Source of the DNA: Mactra quadrangularis
Taxonomy: Eukaryota; Mollusca; Bivalvia; Venerida; Mactridae
Length of the DNA stretch: 64,000 bases
Direction of reading: 5' to 3'
NCBI GenBank assembly: GCA_025267735.1
Contig: CM046297.1
Location: forward strand, 14,963,511 to 15,027,510
The notes beneath the pieces were generated by a model. It was not told the origin of the DNA and made no database searches. It worked only from the letters and a program-made list of their open reading frames with translations. Shown here piece after piece: positions 44,518 through 54,207 of this stretch (the first letter of the stretch is position 1; every line of letters begins with the position of its first letter). The translations under genes were made by a program, and so were the position numbers.

Positions 44518-44706
44518 ACTAGTGAGGTTCAATCGCAAAAGTCTCAACCAGTTAGCATTTTATCATCTGCCAAGTTGTTTGGATCAGAGAGCAAATGGGT
44601 CCTTTGTTCAACTATCTAAGTGGATTGGCTTGTGATCAATGTGAAACTGTCAATCCTTTTCTGTAGAATTGTGATGTTGAGACTTAAGCTTGAGCCTTTG
44701 TTGCAG
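44518..44706. repeat. Array spacer 11 (right subfamily)
   Basis: Last spacer, after a 2,431-bp block. Private changes are AAGTGGATTGG, CAATCCTTTTCTG and CCAGGGCCATG. Only about 1,084 bp of array follow it. Confidence 0.9.
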
Positions 44707-45792
44707 CCAGGGCCATGATGTTGCTGTAGATGCCCCTGCTACAGCCGGTGTGGTAATGTAGCTGTAGATGCCCCTGCTACAGTGCATGAGGTGATGTTGC
44801 TGTAGATGCCCCTGCTACAGTGCATGAGGTGATGTTGCTGTAGATGCCCCTGCTACAGTGCATGAAGTGATGTTACTGTAGATGCCCCTGCTACAGTGCA
44901 TGAAGTGATGTTACTGTAGATGCCCCTGCTACAGTGCATGAGGTGATGTTGCTGTAGATGCCCCTGCTACAGTGCATGAGGCGATGTTGCTGTAGATGCC
45001 CCTGCTACAGTGCATGAAGTGATGTTGCTGTAGATGCCCCTGCTACAGTGCATGAAGTGATGTTGCTGTAGATGCCCCTGCTACAGTGCATGAGGCGATG
45101 TTGCTGTAGATGCCCCTGCTACAGTGCATGAGACGATGTTGCTGTAGATGCCCCTGCTACAGTGCATGAAATAATGTTACTGTAGATGCCCCTGCTACAG
45201 TGCATGAGGCGATGTTGCTGTAGATGCCCCTGCTACAGTGCATGAGGCAATGTTACTGTAGATGCCCCTGCTACAGTGCATGAGGCGATGTTGCTGTAGA
45301 TGCCCCTGCTACAGTGCATGAGGTGATGTTGCTGTAGATGCCCCTGCTACAGCCAATATTGAGATGTTACTGTAGATGCCCCTGCTACAGTGCATGAGGC
45401 CATGTTGCTGTAGATGCCCCTGCTACAGTGCATGAGGTGATGTTGCTGTAGATGCCCCTGCTACAGCGCATGAGGTGATGTTGCTGTGGATGCCCCTGCT
45501 ACAGTGCATGAGGTGATGTTGCTGTAGATGCCCCTGCTACAGCTCATGAGGTGATGTTGCTGTAGATGCCCCTGCTACAGTTTATGAGGTGATGTTGCTG
45601 TAGATGCCCCTGCTACAGTGCATGAGGTGATGTTGCTGTAGATGCCCCTGCTACAGTCCATAAGGTGATGTTGCTGTAGATGCCCCTGCTACACTGCATG
45701 AGGTGATGTTGCTGTAGATGCCCCTGCTACAGTCCATGATGTGATGTTGCTGTAGATGCCCCTGCTATAGCCTGTGTTATGATGTTGCTGTA
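44707..45792. repeat. Terminal array block and right edge
   Basis: The last block is rather uniform (mainly GAGGTGATG linkers), then picks up odd linkers (TTTATGAGG, TCCATAAGG, TCCATGATG). It ends in a unit reading CTATAG, CCTGTGTTATGATG and TTGCTGTATTG, after which the sequence is unique and AT-rich. Confidence 0.9.
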
Positions 45793-46207
45793 TTGTATTC
45801 ACCTTTGTATTTTATGCATTGTTTCTCAATAGTGTGTACATAGGCTATGATGTTACAAACGTGGTAAGGAGATATTATCCACGATTGGTTATGAATAGAA
45901 ATTGTTTTGTAAATTGGTGTGTTTGTTGGAATGTTTGATCTATGGTATTGAATTCATCATTAAGTACGTAAAGAGCTACTCTTTATAAAGGGGAGTATTG
46001 TTTGTGTTGCTATTAGACCATTTAATTTTAATTAGAACTTATTTTCAACTGATAATTTATTTTCTTTAATGAGTGTTAGGACACAACTTTGATAATCTTT
46101 CATCATGTGCAGCAATAGTAAAACTACATTGAATTTAAGGTGTGCCTCTTTGAAGTTGTCAGCACCCATGTTTAATAGATTGAAAAAATCTTTGCTTTGA
46201 AGAGGGA
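45793..46207. other. AT-rich flank just outside the array
   Basis: Unique, AT-rich sequence. A GGCTATGATGTTAC segment near 45,846 resembles an array linker and may be a vestigial unit. No convincing gene; the 65-codon frame on the minus strand at 46,032-46,229 has no recognisable features. Confidence 0.5.
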
Positions 46208-46370
46208 ATGGCTCACTTGCAAAGATCACAACCAGTTAGCTTTTTTTCATGCGCCAAGATATTTGGATGAGAGAACAAAAGGCGCCTTTGTTCAACTATC
46301 TAAGTAAATTGGCAAGTGATTAATGTGAAACTGTCAATCCATTTCTGTAGAAATGTGATGTTGGGACTTG
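46208..46370. repeat. Diverged homologue of the array spacer, part 1
   Basis: Matches the array spacer collinearly with many substitutions: AACCAGTTAGC, TTTGGATGAGAGA, CCTTTGTTCAACTATCTAAG, GTGAAACTGTCAATCC, TTTCTGTAGAAATGTGATG. It stands about 420 bp beyond the array and has no 38-bp units next to it. It is either the single-copy ancestor from which the spacer was captured or an old ejected copy. Confidence 0.85.
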
Positions 46371-46640
46371 TGTTTGTGATCCAACCCTGTTTTGTTGGAT
46401 TGTTTATTTTGACTACATGGATGTATTTAAGCTTTCTGAATGCATAACTGATGAATCGATTTCATTTTTGTATAATTTCTCTTTCATATATAAAACTTCA
46501 ATGCAATCCTGCAGCCTAGCAGTGATATATTAAGTATTTGCATTGTTAACTTGGGTTGAATGTTATCATTTGGCTTAAGATACTCAATCTTGTCTAGCTA
46601 GCAAATCATATTTCAGTGATATTTCCAATTTTTTGGAAGA
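46371..46640. other. Sequence separating the two halves of the spacer homologue
   Basis: About 270 bp of AT-rich sequence that has no counterpart in the array spacers. If the outside copy is ancestral, the array spacers carry a deletion here; otherwise this is an insertion. No inverted ends or target duplication were seen. Confidence 0.5.
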
Positions 46641-46673
46641 GAACTTAAGTTTGAATTTTTGTATACTTTGCAG
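46641..46673. repeat. Diverged homologue of the array spacer, part 2
   Basis: GAACTTAAGTTTGAATTTTT followed by GTATACTTTGCAG corresponds to the spacer end GACTTAAGCTTGAG plus CCTTTGTTGCAG. Both end in a pyrimidine-rich stretch plus CAG, like a 3' splice acceptor, but no exon is recognisable after either. Confidence 0.55.
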
Positions 46674-47516
46674 AAAAGCCTCATCAATAACTGTAGATGG
46701 ATGATAATGAAATCTAGTTTAGAGACTTGCTGGCATTTTCCACCTTGCAACATCTACATATATGGAAGTGTAACTCATTCTCGGAATTTTGACAACCCTG
46801 GGGTTCTGACATAGATAGTGAACTAGATTTATGTTGTTGAATTCATTGTTCTTAAGTAGTACACTTTAATTTTGTTTTTGTTAACATGTATGAGAAGGAA
46901 ATGTAGTACTTTAGCTCTGTTTTAACACAGAAGATTTACACTGATGATTTTTGAAACGTTTTACTTGCTTGGCATTTTTGACTAACTTTGATTTTGAGTT
47001 TAAAATTGTATTTATAGAATTAGGGTTTTTTGGCATATTTATTTTTGTCTAGTGAGGTGATACTTGGCCTGACTGAAGAAAACTTAATACTTACGTCTTG
47101 ATCATCCTAGTTGGGTATATCTTTGTATAGACAAGGGTCCTGTTCATATTAAGACATTCCAACTTGTGATGACCTATCTCTCTTGTCAAAACGTTTCTTT
47201 ATTAAAACGTTTGTATTAGGACTTAATCATGAGGGACTTCCTTCCAGGTCTAGATTCTACCAAGCAAATTTCTTTTCAACATGTATGGGCAATTTACTAT
47301 CTGCTAGTTTTGACTTAGAATGCATAAATTCAATTCATGTCCATTTTTCTGTGTTCTATTGGTATGAGTTTCTTTATGTTTGCTGTTAGAATTTAGGCTA
47401 GAAGAGTAGACTGCACTCATTTTTATGGGATAATGATTATATATTGTTATATGTTTAAGCAAAACTGAATTACTGCATTTCCTTTTTATACATGCCATTT
47501 GGTGCGTCCATTTTAA
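46674..47516. other. AT-rich sequence, no gene seen
   Basis: Unique AT-rich DNA. Short open frames of 64-68 codons at 47,183-47,498 on both strands overlap each other and show no domain, signal or codon pattern. Confidence 0.5.
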
Positions 47517-47824
47517 GACTATCAGAAAGAAGCTTGTGCCATGTGTGTTTATCTTTTAGACTATCAGACATTAGTGTGATGTGTGTTTATCTTTAGGACT
47601 ATCAGACATTGGTGCTAAGTGTGTTTATCTTTAGGACTATCAGACATTGGTGCTAAGTGTGTTTATCTTTAGGACTATCAGACATTGGTGCTAAGTGTGT
47701 TTATCTTTAGGACTATCAGACATTGGTGCTAAGTGTGTTTATCTTTAAGACTATCAGACATTGGTGCTAAGTGTGTTCTTGTTGAAGACTATCAGACATT
47801 AGTGTCATGTGTGTTTATGTTTGA
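47517..47824. repeat. Second minisatellite, also 38-bp unit, 8 copies
   Basis: Units start with GACTATCAG at 47,517, 47,559, 47,597, 47,635, 47,673, 47,711, 47,749 and 47,787. The spacing is 38 bp except for the first unit, which is 42 bp. The rest of the unit is CATTGGTGCTAAGTG plus TGTTTATCTTTAG. Central units are identical and end units are diverged. There is no sequence similarity to the large array. Confidence 0.93.
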
Positions 47825-48432
47825 GAATATCAATGTTAGTATAAGATTGACTTTTATTTTACCAAATGAGTTCAGGAAACCATATGGTTTTCTGATCTCA
47901 TGAGTAGAAATAAAGAAGATCTAATTTCCAACTTGACAAATATTTTGATTCTTTCATGACTTTCTGTTTTTGTTTTTTTGTTAGGCTTGTGTTAATTACC
48001 ATTAGAGTGCATTGTATTTTTACTTAAGTAATTATAAGAAATAGGATATTGTCATAAAATTTCATGATATTAAGTTTCCTTAAGGTATAGGTCATTTTTC
48101 GTAAAATTTCATGGTAAAGTTTTTTCTTTATTCATTTGCTCTGAATTTATTTCATTTAATTTTTTTTAATAAAATTGCACCTCAGTTAATATTTACACCT
48201 TTTTTATAAATCATGTGACAAAATATTCTTGCAATGCCATTTCAATTCAATTATTTTAACTGTTAGATATATTTAATACATTAAGATTTTTATGCTTAAG
48301 TTTTAGAGTACTTATTTTCTGATTAATAATTTCTGTTTTCCACGCTAAATTTCTCAATAAAAATGTTATATATAGATAAAAATGTTCAATATGTTGATAA
48401 TTAAATTAGGTGTGATGGTATGGCTATAAGCC

Positions 48433-48503
48433 ATTCGGAACACTTCAACTATTCACTAAATGAATAATTTCTATTTGTAGTGATTGGCCGAGGAGTTCCG
48501 AAT
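48433..48503. repeat. Small foldback element with ATTCGGAAC ends
   Basis: ATTCGGAAC at 48,433 pairs perfectly with GTTCCGAAT at 48,495-48,503, and pairing continues imperfectly for about 25 bp. The right arm reads GGCCGAGGAGTTCCGAAT, a motif also in the terminal repeats of the MITEs at 60.0 and 62.7 kb. A second, eroded copy is at 49,360-49,426. Confidence 0.7.
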
Positions 48504-49359
48504 CGCTGGAAGGTTGGAAGGGAGGCCATATATACAGTTCTAAATCTTTTCTCTAAAATAGCTGGTTTCCATTTATTCATTAAATTTAATTCCAGCTGTG
48601 TTTTATACAATCATTAGGATAGTTATAATTTATTGTAGCATTTGAAAGAGGATATTTCTTAAGTAATAGATTTTAAATATCGTATGAATTGGTGACAATT
48701 AAGACAGTTACTGAAGTGTAAAGGTTATGATAGATGGGACTGAACATCATTGTTTATGTTCTCATGTATTATATGATTTTGTTTTTCTTTTGTTTACTTT
48801 TCTTAAGGTATAGGATATTTTTGTAAAATTGCATCATAAAAAGCTTCCAAAGTTCATTTGGTCTGAATTTTTATTGTTAAGTTAAGTTGTTTTTTTAAAA
48901 ATAAATTTGCATTCTAGTTATTAATTTACACCTTTTTATAAGTCATGTGAAAAGTATTCATGCAATGCCATTTAAATTAAATTATTATAACTGCTGGATG
49001 TTTTTAAAACATTAAGATCTGTGCGGTTAAGTTTTAGTGTATGTGTTTTGTTAGATTTGTTTTACTTTGAATTTCTTTCATTTAAGTTCAGTTTTTCTAT
49101 GAAGTTTGCATTTGTTCATGGTAAATATTCAGAAATTTAAACCTTTATTTTTTGAAAATCATGTGACAAAAATTTTCTCACAATTTCTTTACATTTTTCT
49201 ATTTTAACTATGATATATTTTATGAATAGGTTTAGTGAACATACTTTTTGATCGGTTAATTTTTGTTGGTTCCTCTTAATTTTTACAATAAAAATGTTAA
49301 TTACAAAGACACAAATGTTGTAAGTTAAAGTAGAAGGTGTGATGGTATGGCTATCAGGC

Positions 49360-49426
49360 ATTCGGATCACCCCTACCATTCATTTAGTGAATTAATTATT
49401 CGTTGTGAATGGCTGAGGAGTTCCGA
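49360..49426. repeat. Eroded second copy of the ATTCGGAAC foldback
   Basis: Sits at the equivalent position of the next tandem segment. It has ATTCGGATC on the left and GGCTGAGGAGTTCCGAC on the right, so the perfect arm pairing is lost. Confidence 0.6.
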
Positions 49427-50022
49427 CTGGCTAAAAGGAGTGTAGGGAGGCCATTTATACAGTGTCATCCAGACATTTACACAAAAAGCTGGGCTTTTCA
49501 TTTTAACAAATAAATTCTTGTTCATATTTTATTTGGGAATCTTTATGATAGTTATTACTTACCGGTATTGCAACAATAGAAAGGGGAATGTATTTATGTC
49601 TTAAGCAGTCTTTTTAATCACAAGTATTGGTAAAATATTTAAGACAATTACTGAAATGTAAAGGTTATAATGGATGACACTGAACTGCTCTAATATGTTT
49701 GATGTTTATATTGCTGTAGATTTATTTGGTTTGTTATCATGAAATGTATTTTTATTTTAGTTTGTTTTTGCTAAAGTAAGAGTAAGTTTTCTATCATGAG
49801 ACTATTTTTTTCTAACATAATTAGCTGAAATTGCTTAACTTATTTGTTTACGAATTTTTAATGATAATTAGTTTTTAATTCTATTACTTTGAACTTCTTT
49901 CACTATAGTTAAGTTTTCAATTTTCATAGTAAATATTTAGAATTTTAAACTTTAATTACATTGTAATTACAAGTTAAGTAACAGTTTTTATGAATTACAT
50001 TTTCCTATTTTAACAGTTAGAA

Positions 50023-50166
50023 AACTTTAATTCGTTACATCCTTACAGTTAGGTGATAAATCATTTTACTTAAATTCATGGTAAACGGCATGCCAACTTT
50101 AATTCATTACATCTTTACGGTTAGGTGATAAATCATTTTACTTAAATTTATGGTAAACGGCATGCC
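50023..50166. repeat. 72-bp tandem duplication
   Basis: Two adjacent 72-bp units (50,023-50,094 and 50,095-50,166) running from AACTTTAATTC to AACGGCATGCC, differing at only a few positions (CGTTACATCC versus CATTACATCT, ACAGTT versus ACGGTT). Confidence 0.93.
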
Positions 50167-50672
50167 AAACGGTGCAGCTCAAGATTACGAGCCGTGCAGG
50201 GTTCGTAATCACCCACCCGGGGTTGCATCGACTACTGCTTAACGTGGGTAACTTGACCTTACATGATGTACTAATTCTTAAGTGAAATACCAGCATCATG
50301 TAAGCCAGTCACAAGTCTGGATGAACAAGGAGTGAACCACAATGTCTATTTTTATAATCATGAAAAGATAATTATAAATAGATAAAAATAATAGCCAATC
50401 AAAATAATATTGGATACATGTACTTAGTTTTTCCTGAAACACCAAAGACTAGCAATATGACACTCTTTTAGTTTAATGTAAAACACCTTATACTTGAGAT
50501 TTATCTTAAGTCATGAGGAGTTCTGAGTTCAAGTCTCGGTAAGAGTATATATTTGCTAAGTCAAAGATGGTACAGAGGATGTCTTTGACATTTATTTGGC
50601 TTTAACTTTAATCATTATTTCTTTCAGAGTACTTTAATGAACAAGTATAGATCAATGGAGATCAAGAATACA
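50167..50672. other. Non-coding, two weak foldbacks
   Basis: Contains an 8-bp inverted pair GATTACGA/TCGTAATC near 50,185-50,212 and TTACATGATG/CATCATGTAA near 50,260-50,300. Possibly an old short element; no family recognised. Otherwise AT-rich. Confidence 0.4.
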
Positions 50673-51181
50673 GCATAGGCGGATCCAGGCGAGAGCGGAC
50701 CCGGCATACACCCCCCCCCCCTAAAATTGCCCAAGCAAAGTTTTTTTCTATCATGAAATATGATATTTATAAGAAATATATATATACATGTATACATGCC
50801 AAAAAACTTTCGCACGCTACGCGTGCAACATGGCACACATAATAAAACAATTCCTTTCATTATTGTAAAAAATTAATGGCTAACATGATTCAGCGGCTTT
50901 TAGAAAATTACATGAAATAATTATCTAGATGCTTTATATCTTATACTCTAGAAAAGGATAGCTCTAGTTGAGGCTCTGAAAATCTGCCTAAATCCCTTAG
51001 AAATAACCAAAACGAAGGAATTTCCGGGGCCGCCGGTCACCTGGTCCTCTGGTCAGGGTTTTGCCCTGGACCATTCAAGGCCCTTATGGCTCCTTGGAAC
51101 CTCATCTGCTTATTCGTTTTACGCCCCCTCTAACTAGAATTTACCGCCCCCTCTAACCAGAAATCCTGGATCCGCCTATGC
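50673..51181. mobile_element. Non-autonomous DNA transposon with 17-bp perfect inverted ends
   Basis: GCATAGGCGGATCCAGG at 50,673-50,689 is the exact reverse complement of 51,165-51,181. The 509-bp interior has no transposase frame. It has a run of C near the left end and repeated GCCCCCTCTAAC near the right end. The GGCGGATCC-type terminus resembles those of hAT-like elements, but I see no clean 8-bp target duplication, so the superfamily is open. Confidence 0.8.
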
Positions 51182-51497
51182 ACAGTTTGTCTTATGTAAT
51201 GCTATTATCATGACAGCTTGTAACATTTTGCAGTACTCTTCTTGTGAAAAAGATACTTCTGTGACCTTTACAAATGTTTGCATTGATGAGTGTCTAGCTT
51301 GAAGCATCACTTTAAAATCCTTTAGATTGGGGAGAACTAGGAAATCGATGCTCTAGAACATATATCATGGCATAGCAAAATCCATGAAGGTTGCACCACC
51401 TAAGAAGAGTCTTGCACACCATCTTCAAAAGAAAACCGTGACAATATAATCACTGCTCATTTGGTGTAACAAAATATCGTATATGATTCAAATAAGC
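51182..51497. other. Unique sequence, no feature seen
   Basis: No ORF, repeat or splice-bounded exon that I can support. Confidence 0.4.
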
Positions 51498-51871
51498 GGG
51501 GACATTTGTCAGTTATCTTTCCCTGATAAAATCTGAAGCAATCCTATTGGTAAGTAAGTCCTTACAGTTGGAATCCTCGGATTTTATCATTGAAGTCCTA
51601 TGTTAGGATTACACAATACAAAAAAAACCCATTTCATCTATTTTTGTTTGTTTATGAAGATATAAACAGAAGTGGTGAAAATTAGATAGTTCTTTACTCT
51701 AAAAAACTTAGCTTGAGTTTCAAACAAATTAAATGATTTACAAAAAGTTATTTAAGATTAATTTTGGCAAATTAACATTTAAAAGTAAGGCTAAAATCCG
51801 AGTAATCCAACTAATTAAATTGGACATACCTATTTAAAGAGTATACATGGGGAAATAACTGACTAAGCCCC
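51498..51871. mobile_element. TTA-type MITE, copy 1
   Basis: Starts GGGGACATTTGTCAG and ends CTGACTAAGCCCC. The interior shares long stretches with the copies at 57.7 and 60.4 kb, including CTGATAAAATCTGAAGCAAT, CCTTACAGTTGGAATCCTCG and AAAATCCGAGTAATCCAACT. It is the most diverged at its ends, and no target duplication is visible. Non-coding. Confidence 0.85.
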
Positions 51872-53324
51872 TAATTAGTCTGAGCAGGAGGTCACTATAA
51901 TAACTGGCTATCTGACACAACTTATCGTACCACATGATAACTGGTTAATGAGTATGAAAGCATACGCTATGTACGCCTTATTGCCATATTTAGACAAATG
52001 GGTATGAGCACATGATTCTGGGCCCTATTAGCTGCATGAACACTATATAAGACAAACTTCTATATTTTCTGTGCTGGGGAGTCCTCGCTCAGTGCCAAAC
52101 ACTGTGTTATCTCACACAAGTTAGCAAGATATCGTAAGAACAATAAATGTTATGCTAAAAATGATTTGGATCTTTTGCGACAATTATGTTAACAAAGCAT
52201 GAATATATAGTGTGGTCTGATAAGGAACCCTTATTTCTGTCCGTCGTTCTAAGTACGTCAACAATTTCTAAAAATCTTTATTGTCCACAACCATAGAGAA
52301 TATTGTACCAAATTTGGCATAAAGTATCAACAGTATTAACGAATTTTCTAAAAAATCTCAAAAACTACAAGGCCTAAAGTTCTCATATTGGGCATATGTC
52401 ATCATCCGACGATCCTCTACAAAGATTTTTTAAATCAGGCCCCTCGGCTAAAATAGGCCTTGTCCCAGGGGTCACAAGTTTTAGATAAAGTTGAAGCAGG
52501 AAAAGTGTCAAAAAATATAATTCTTAAAAATTGAAAGACTTAGAGCGTACGGTATTATATGTCTAAGGGGAAACAACCCCTACATCTTAATTAACTAACC
52601 ATTCGCATGTATACATAGTAACACTCGATATAACCCTCATCAGTTTTAAGTTCTATATAGTAGTTGTTATCTATTATACATTTACCTATACCATAAAAAC
52701 ATGACATGGTGTCAGGTGTATCATTGTATCTACAGCATATCCTCAAGGTCTATATAGACGTATAGAAAGAAAAGTTAAAATATTTTTCTAAAATACTGAG
52801 TTCGAAAGGCATGAAAGCTCTCAACTAAATAATTTATGAAACTTTGAAATATTTGTGTCATTTTGCCCTTAGAATCTAGTTCTCGGGTAAGCACTCCAAA
52901 GACAAGACAGCACTTAGCAACGATTTTGCGGTATAGATGAAAACAAACTATTTGGCTACCATAGCAACCAAAAACAAATACCTTAAAATCCCGGGTGTAA
53001 CATTTTATTTAAAGTAGCGTACAATGTAAATATAAATATGGGAATTATAAGATTTAATACGGTTCGGTTATTGTACTCAGTATTCAACTATTAGGCCAGT
53101 CAATCTACGGTCAAAATGGCTCTAACCTAGAACTAATTGCAACACAAACAAAACCACTTCTGTCATCTAGTTTATACGTCTAGTATACAGATAAAAAAAA
53201 TCTAGGCACGGGAAATTCATATTTTTTAACCCGAGTATAAATAGCAGATTTATTCAAGAACAAAATGAACAAATTTCGCATTTGGTGAATACATATATTA
53301 ATTTGCTATAATTTCAAGATATAC
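51872..53324. other. Unique or ancient-repeat sequence
   Basis: No gene recognised. Positions 52,220-52,510 (AAAACTACAAGGCCTAAAG ... GGCCCCTCGGCTAAAATAGG ... CCCAGGGGTCACAAG) are richer in GC and have the feel of a dispersed non-coding repeat, but with a single copy here this cannot be shown. Confidence 0.35.
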
Positions 53325-53564
53325 ATATAGTTCTATTACATTAACCTGTCACTACTTGAATAATTACACGGTCACTGAATGTGTTATTATTTAACCTCTT
53401 TTTAACCATTGAGCCACCAAATCCATATTAATTATTGATAATCTAACTATACATGCGACGATTTTGAATATCGGGGAAATAAGTTCGAAAAGGGGTTAAA
53501 AATAATAAATTCAATGACCGTGTAATTATTTAAGTTGTGACAGGTTAATGTAATAGAACTATAT
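53325..53564. mobile_element. 240-bp palindromic MITE
   Basis: The left end ATATAGTTCTATTACATTAA plus CCTGTCAC is matched by its reverse complement at the right end, with few mismatches over about 55 bp. Pairing resumes further in (TTATTATTTAACC against GGTTAAAAATAATAA). Nearly two thirds of the element can therefore fold on itself. No coding capacity; family not identified. Confidence 0.88.
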
Positions 53565-53624
53565 CAAAAATTGAACAGTAAAGTTTTAATTTTAAGACTT
53601 TTACATAGACTTGGCATGTATACA

Positions 53625-54052
53625 GGGCACGTTCCGCAAAGCGATCGCTAGCTAGCGCTTTGTAGCGATTTCCTACGGAACGGTTTGCTACGATCGAGCA
53701 AATTGAATCGCTAGCTAGCGAAACGTAGCAAGTTTTTTTCTTGCTAGCCGTATCATTCGGAACACTTCTGCTTATTTCAAGATGGCTGCCCCCTGTGGGA
53801 ACGTGTTTCTTTTTCAAGAATACTGATATATATTTCATTTAATGCATATATTTCGTCAAAGTGGTTAAAAAGAATATTCATGGGGAAAATTGATTTAAAT
53901 ATTTTTCATTTGTTACAATTTTGAACTATTTGTTTGAGGAAGTCGCCATTTTGTTTTTGCTAGCTTGAAGCAAACCGTTCCGTAGACCTCTTATGCTACA
54001 AAAAATCGCTTTCAAAAAGCGACAGCTAGCGATCGCCTTGCGGAACGTGCCC
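53625..54052. mobile_element. 428-bp inverted-repeat element rich in GCTAGC
   Basis: GGGCACGTTCCGCAAAGCGA at the left matches the reverse complement of the right end (GCGGAACGTGCCC). A second matched segment, ACGGAACGGTTTGCT, lies 60-70 bp further in on both arms. Both arms contain repeated GCTAGC and GCGATCGC. The interior includes CATTCGGAACACTTC, the same motif as in the foldbacks at 48.4 and 60.0 kb. The minus-strand frames of 93-97 codons that cross it are accidental. It abuts a LINE endonuclease fragment at 54,053. No target duplication seen. Confidence 0.8.
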
Positions 54053-54207
54053 ATAATTTCATCAATCATATGTTCTTCATTAGTGAATATAAGATCCAGG
54101 ATAGATGGTGTTTGATTTTGTCTGTATCTAGTTGGTATACGAGGAGTGTCCCAGTAAATCGTGGACTCTGTTTGTTGCGAAAAAAGTGCGCACAACTTTA
54201 GCTCCAA
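54053..54207 (-). pseudogene. LINE endonuclease-domain fragment
   Basis: The minus-strand frame reads ... IPTRYRQNQTPSILDL and then IFTNEEHMIDEI. The pattern PTRxRxxQTPSxLDLxFTNEE is a hallmark of the C-terminal part of the apurinic-type endonuclease of non-LTR retrotransposons (CR1/RTE/Jockey-like ORF2). Only about 50 residues remain. The frame is cut exactly at the end of the inverted-repeat element (54,052), and I find no continuation on its far side. Upstream of the fragment the similarity fades. It is a dead relic. Confidence 0.75.

Larger units (their letters stand above)
1..45792. repeat. Giant 38-bp minisatellite array, about 1,150 units, with interspersed spacers
   Basis: The whole left 72% of the window is a head-to-tail array of a 38-bp unit. 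The period can be read directly: successive TAGATGCCCC motifs start at 8221 and 8259. The core reads CTGTAG, then ATGCCCCTG, then CTACAG, followed by a linker of the type TGCATGAGGTGATGTTG. Core variants exist (TGCTCCTG, TGCCCTTG, CTATAG, CTACAC, loss of one C or of CT) but are rarer than linker variants, which fall into recurring classes (GAGGTGATG, GAAGTGATG, GAGGCGATG, GAGGCCATG, GAAATAATG, GAGGCTATG, CCAGTATTGAGATG). Because 38 is not a multiple of three, any frame meets a stop every few units on both strands, so the array is not protein-coding. It continues beyond the left edge. The right edge decays into unique DNA at about 45,792. A host-genome satellite is the plain reading; function unknown. 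Confidence 0.97.
48057..50022. repeat. Three or four degenerate tandem copies of a 0.7-0.9 kb segment
   Basis: The order of landmarks repeats: CTTAAGGTATAGG (48,080 and 48,805), CACCTTTTTTATAAATCATG (near 48,195 and 48,930, weaker at 49,140), CAATAAAAATGTTA (48,355 and 49,287), GGTGTGATGGTATGGCTAT (48,410 and 49,336), and ACTGAAGTGTAAAGGTTATGATGG-like (48,710 and 49,650). The first and third copies are most complete, the second lacks its distal half, and a partial fourth lies around 49,880-49,960. Divergence is high, so the duplication is old. No coding content. Confidence 0.75.

Noticed and set aside
3605..44619. Many 63-66-codon open frames on both strands in the array (types MHCSRGIYSN and MPLLQPMMWCCC)
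   Set aside because: They arise because a 38-bp unit read in three frames gives a 38-residue cycle, and a stop disappears wherever a core variant occurs. Identical copies simply reflect the array duplications.
1..45792. CRISPR-like look (21-bp constant core, 17-bp variable part)
   Set aside because: The variable parts are a few recurring classes, not unique spacers. The surroundings are eukaryotic and there are no cas genes.
50500..50560. B-box-like GAGTTCAAGTCTC suggesting another tRNA-derived element
   Set aside because: No convincing A box at the right distance and no second copy in the window.
46032..50860. Short open frames at 46.0, 47.2, 47.3, 49.1 and 50.6 kb
   Set aside because: All are under 81 codons in AT-rich DNA, with no domains, splice context or related copies; the 50.6-kb one crosses a transposon terminus.
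53545..53838. 97-codon minus-strand open frame
   Set aside because: It runs across the end of one palindromic element into another inverted-repeat element and has no recognisable domain.
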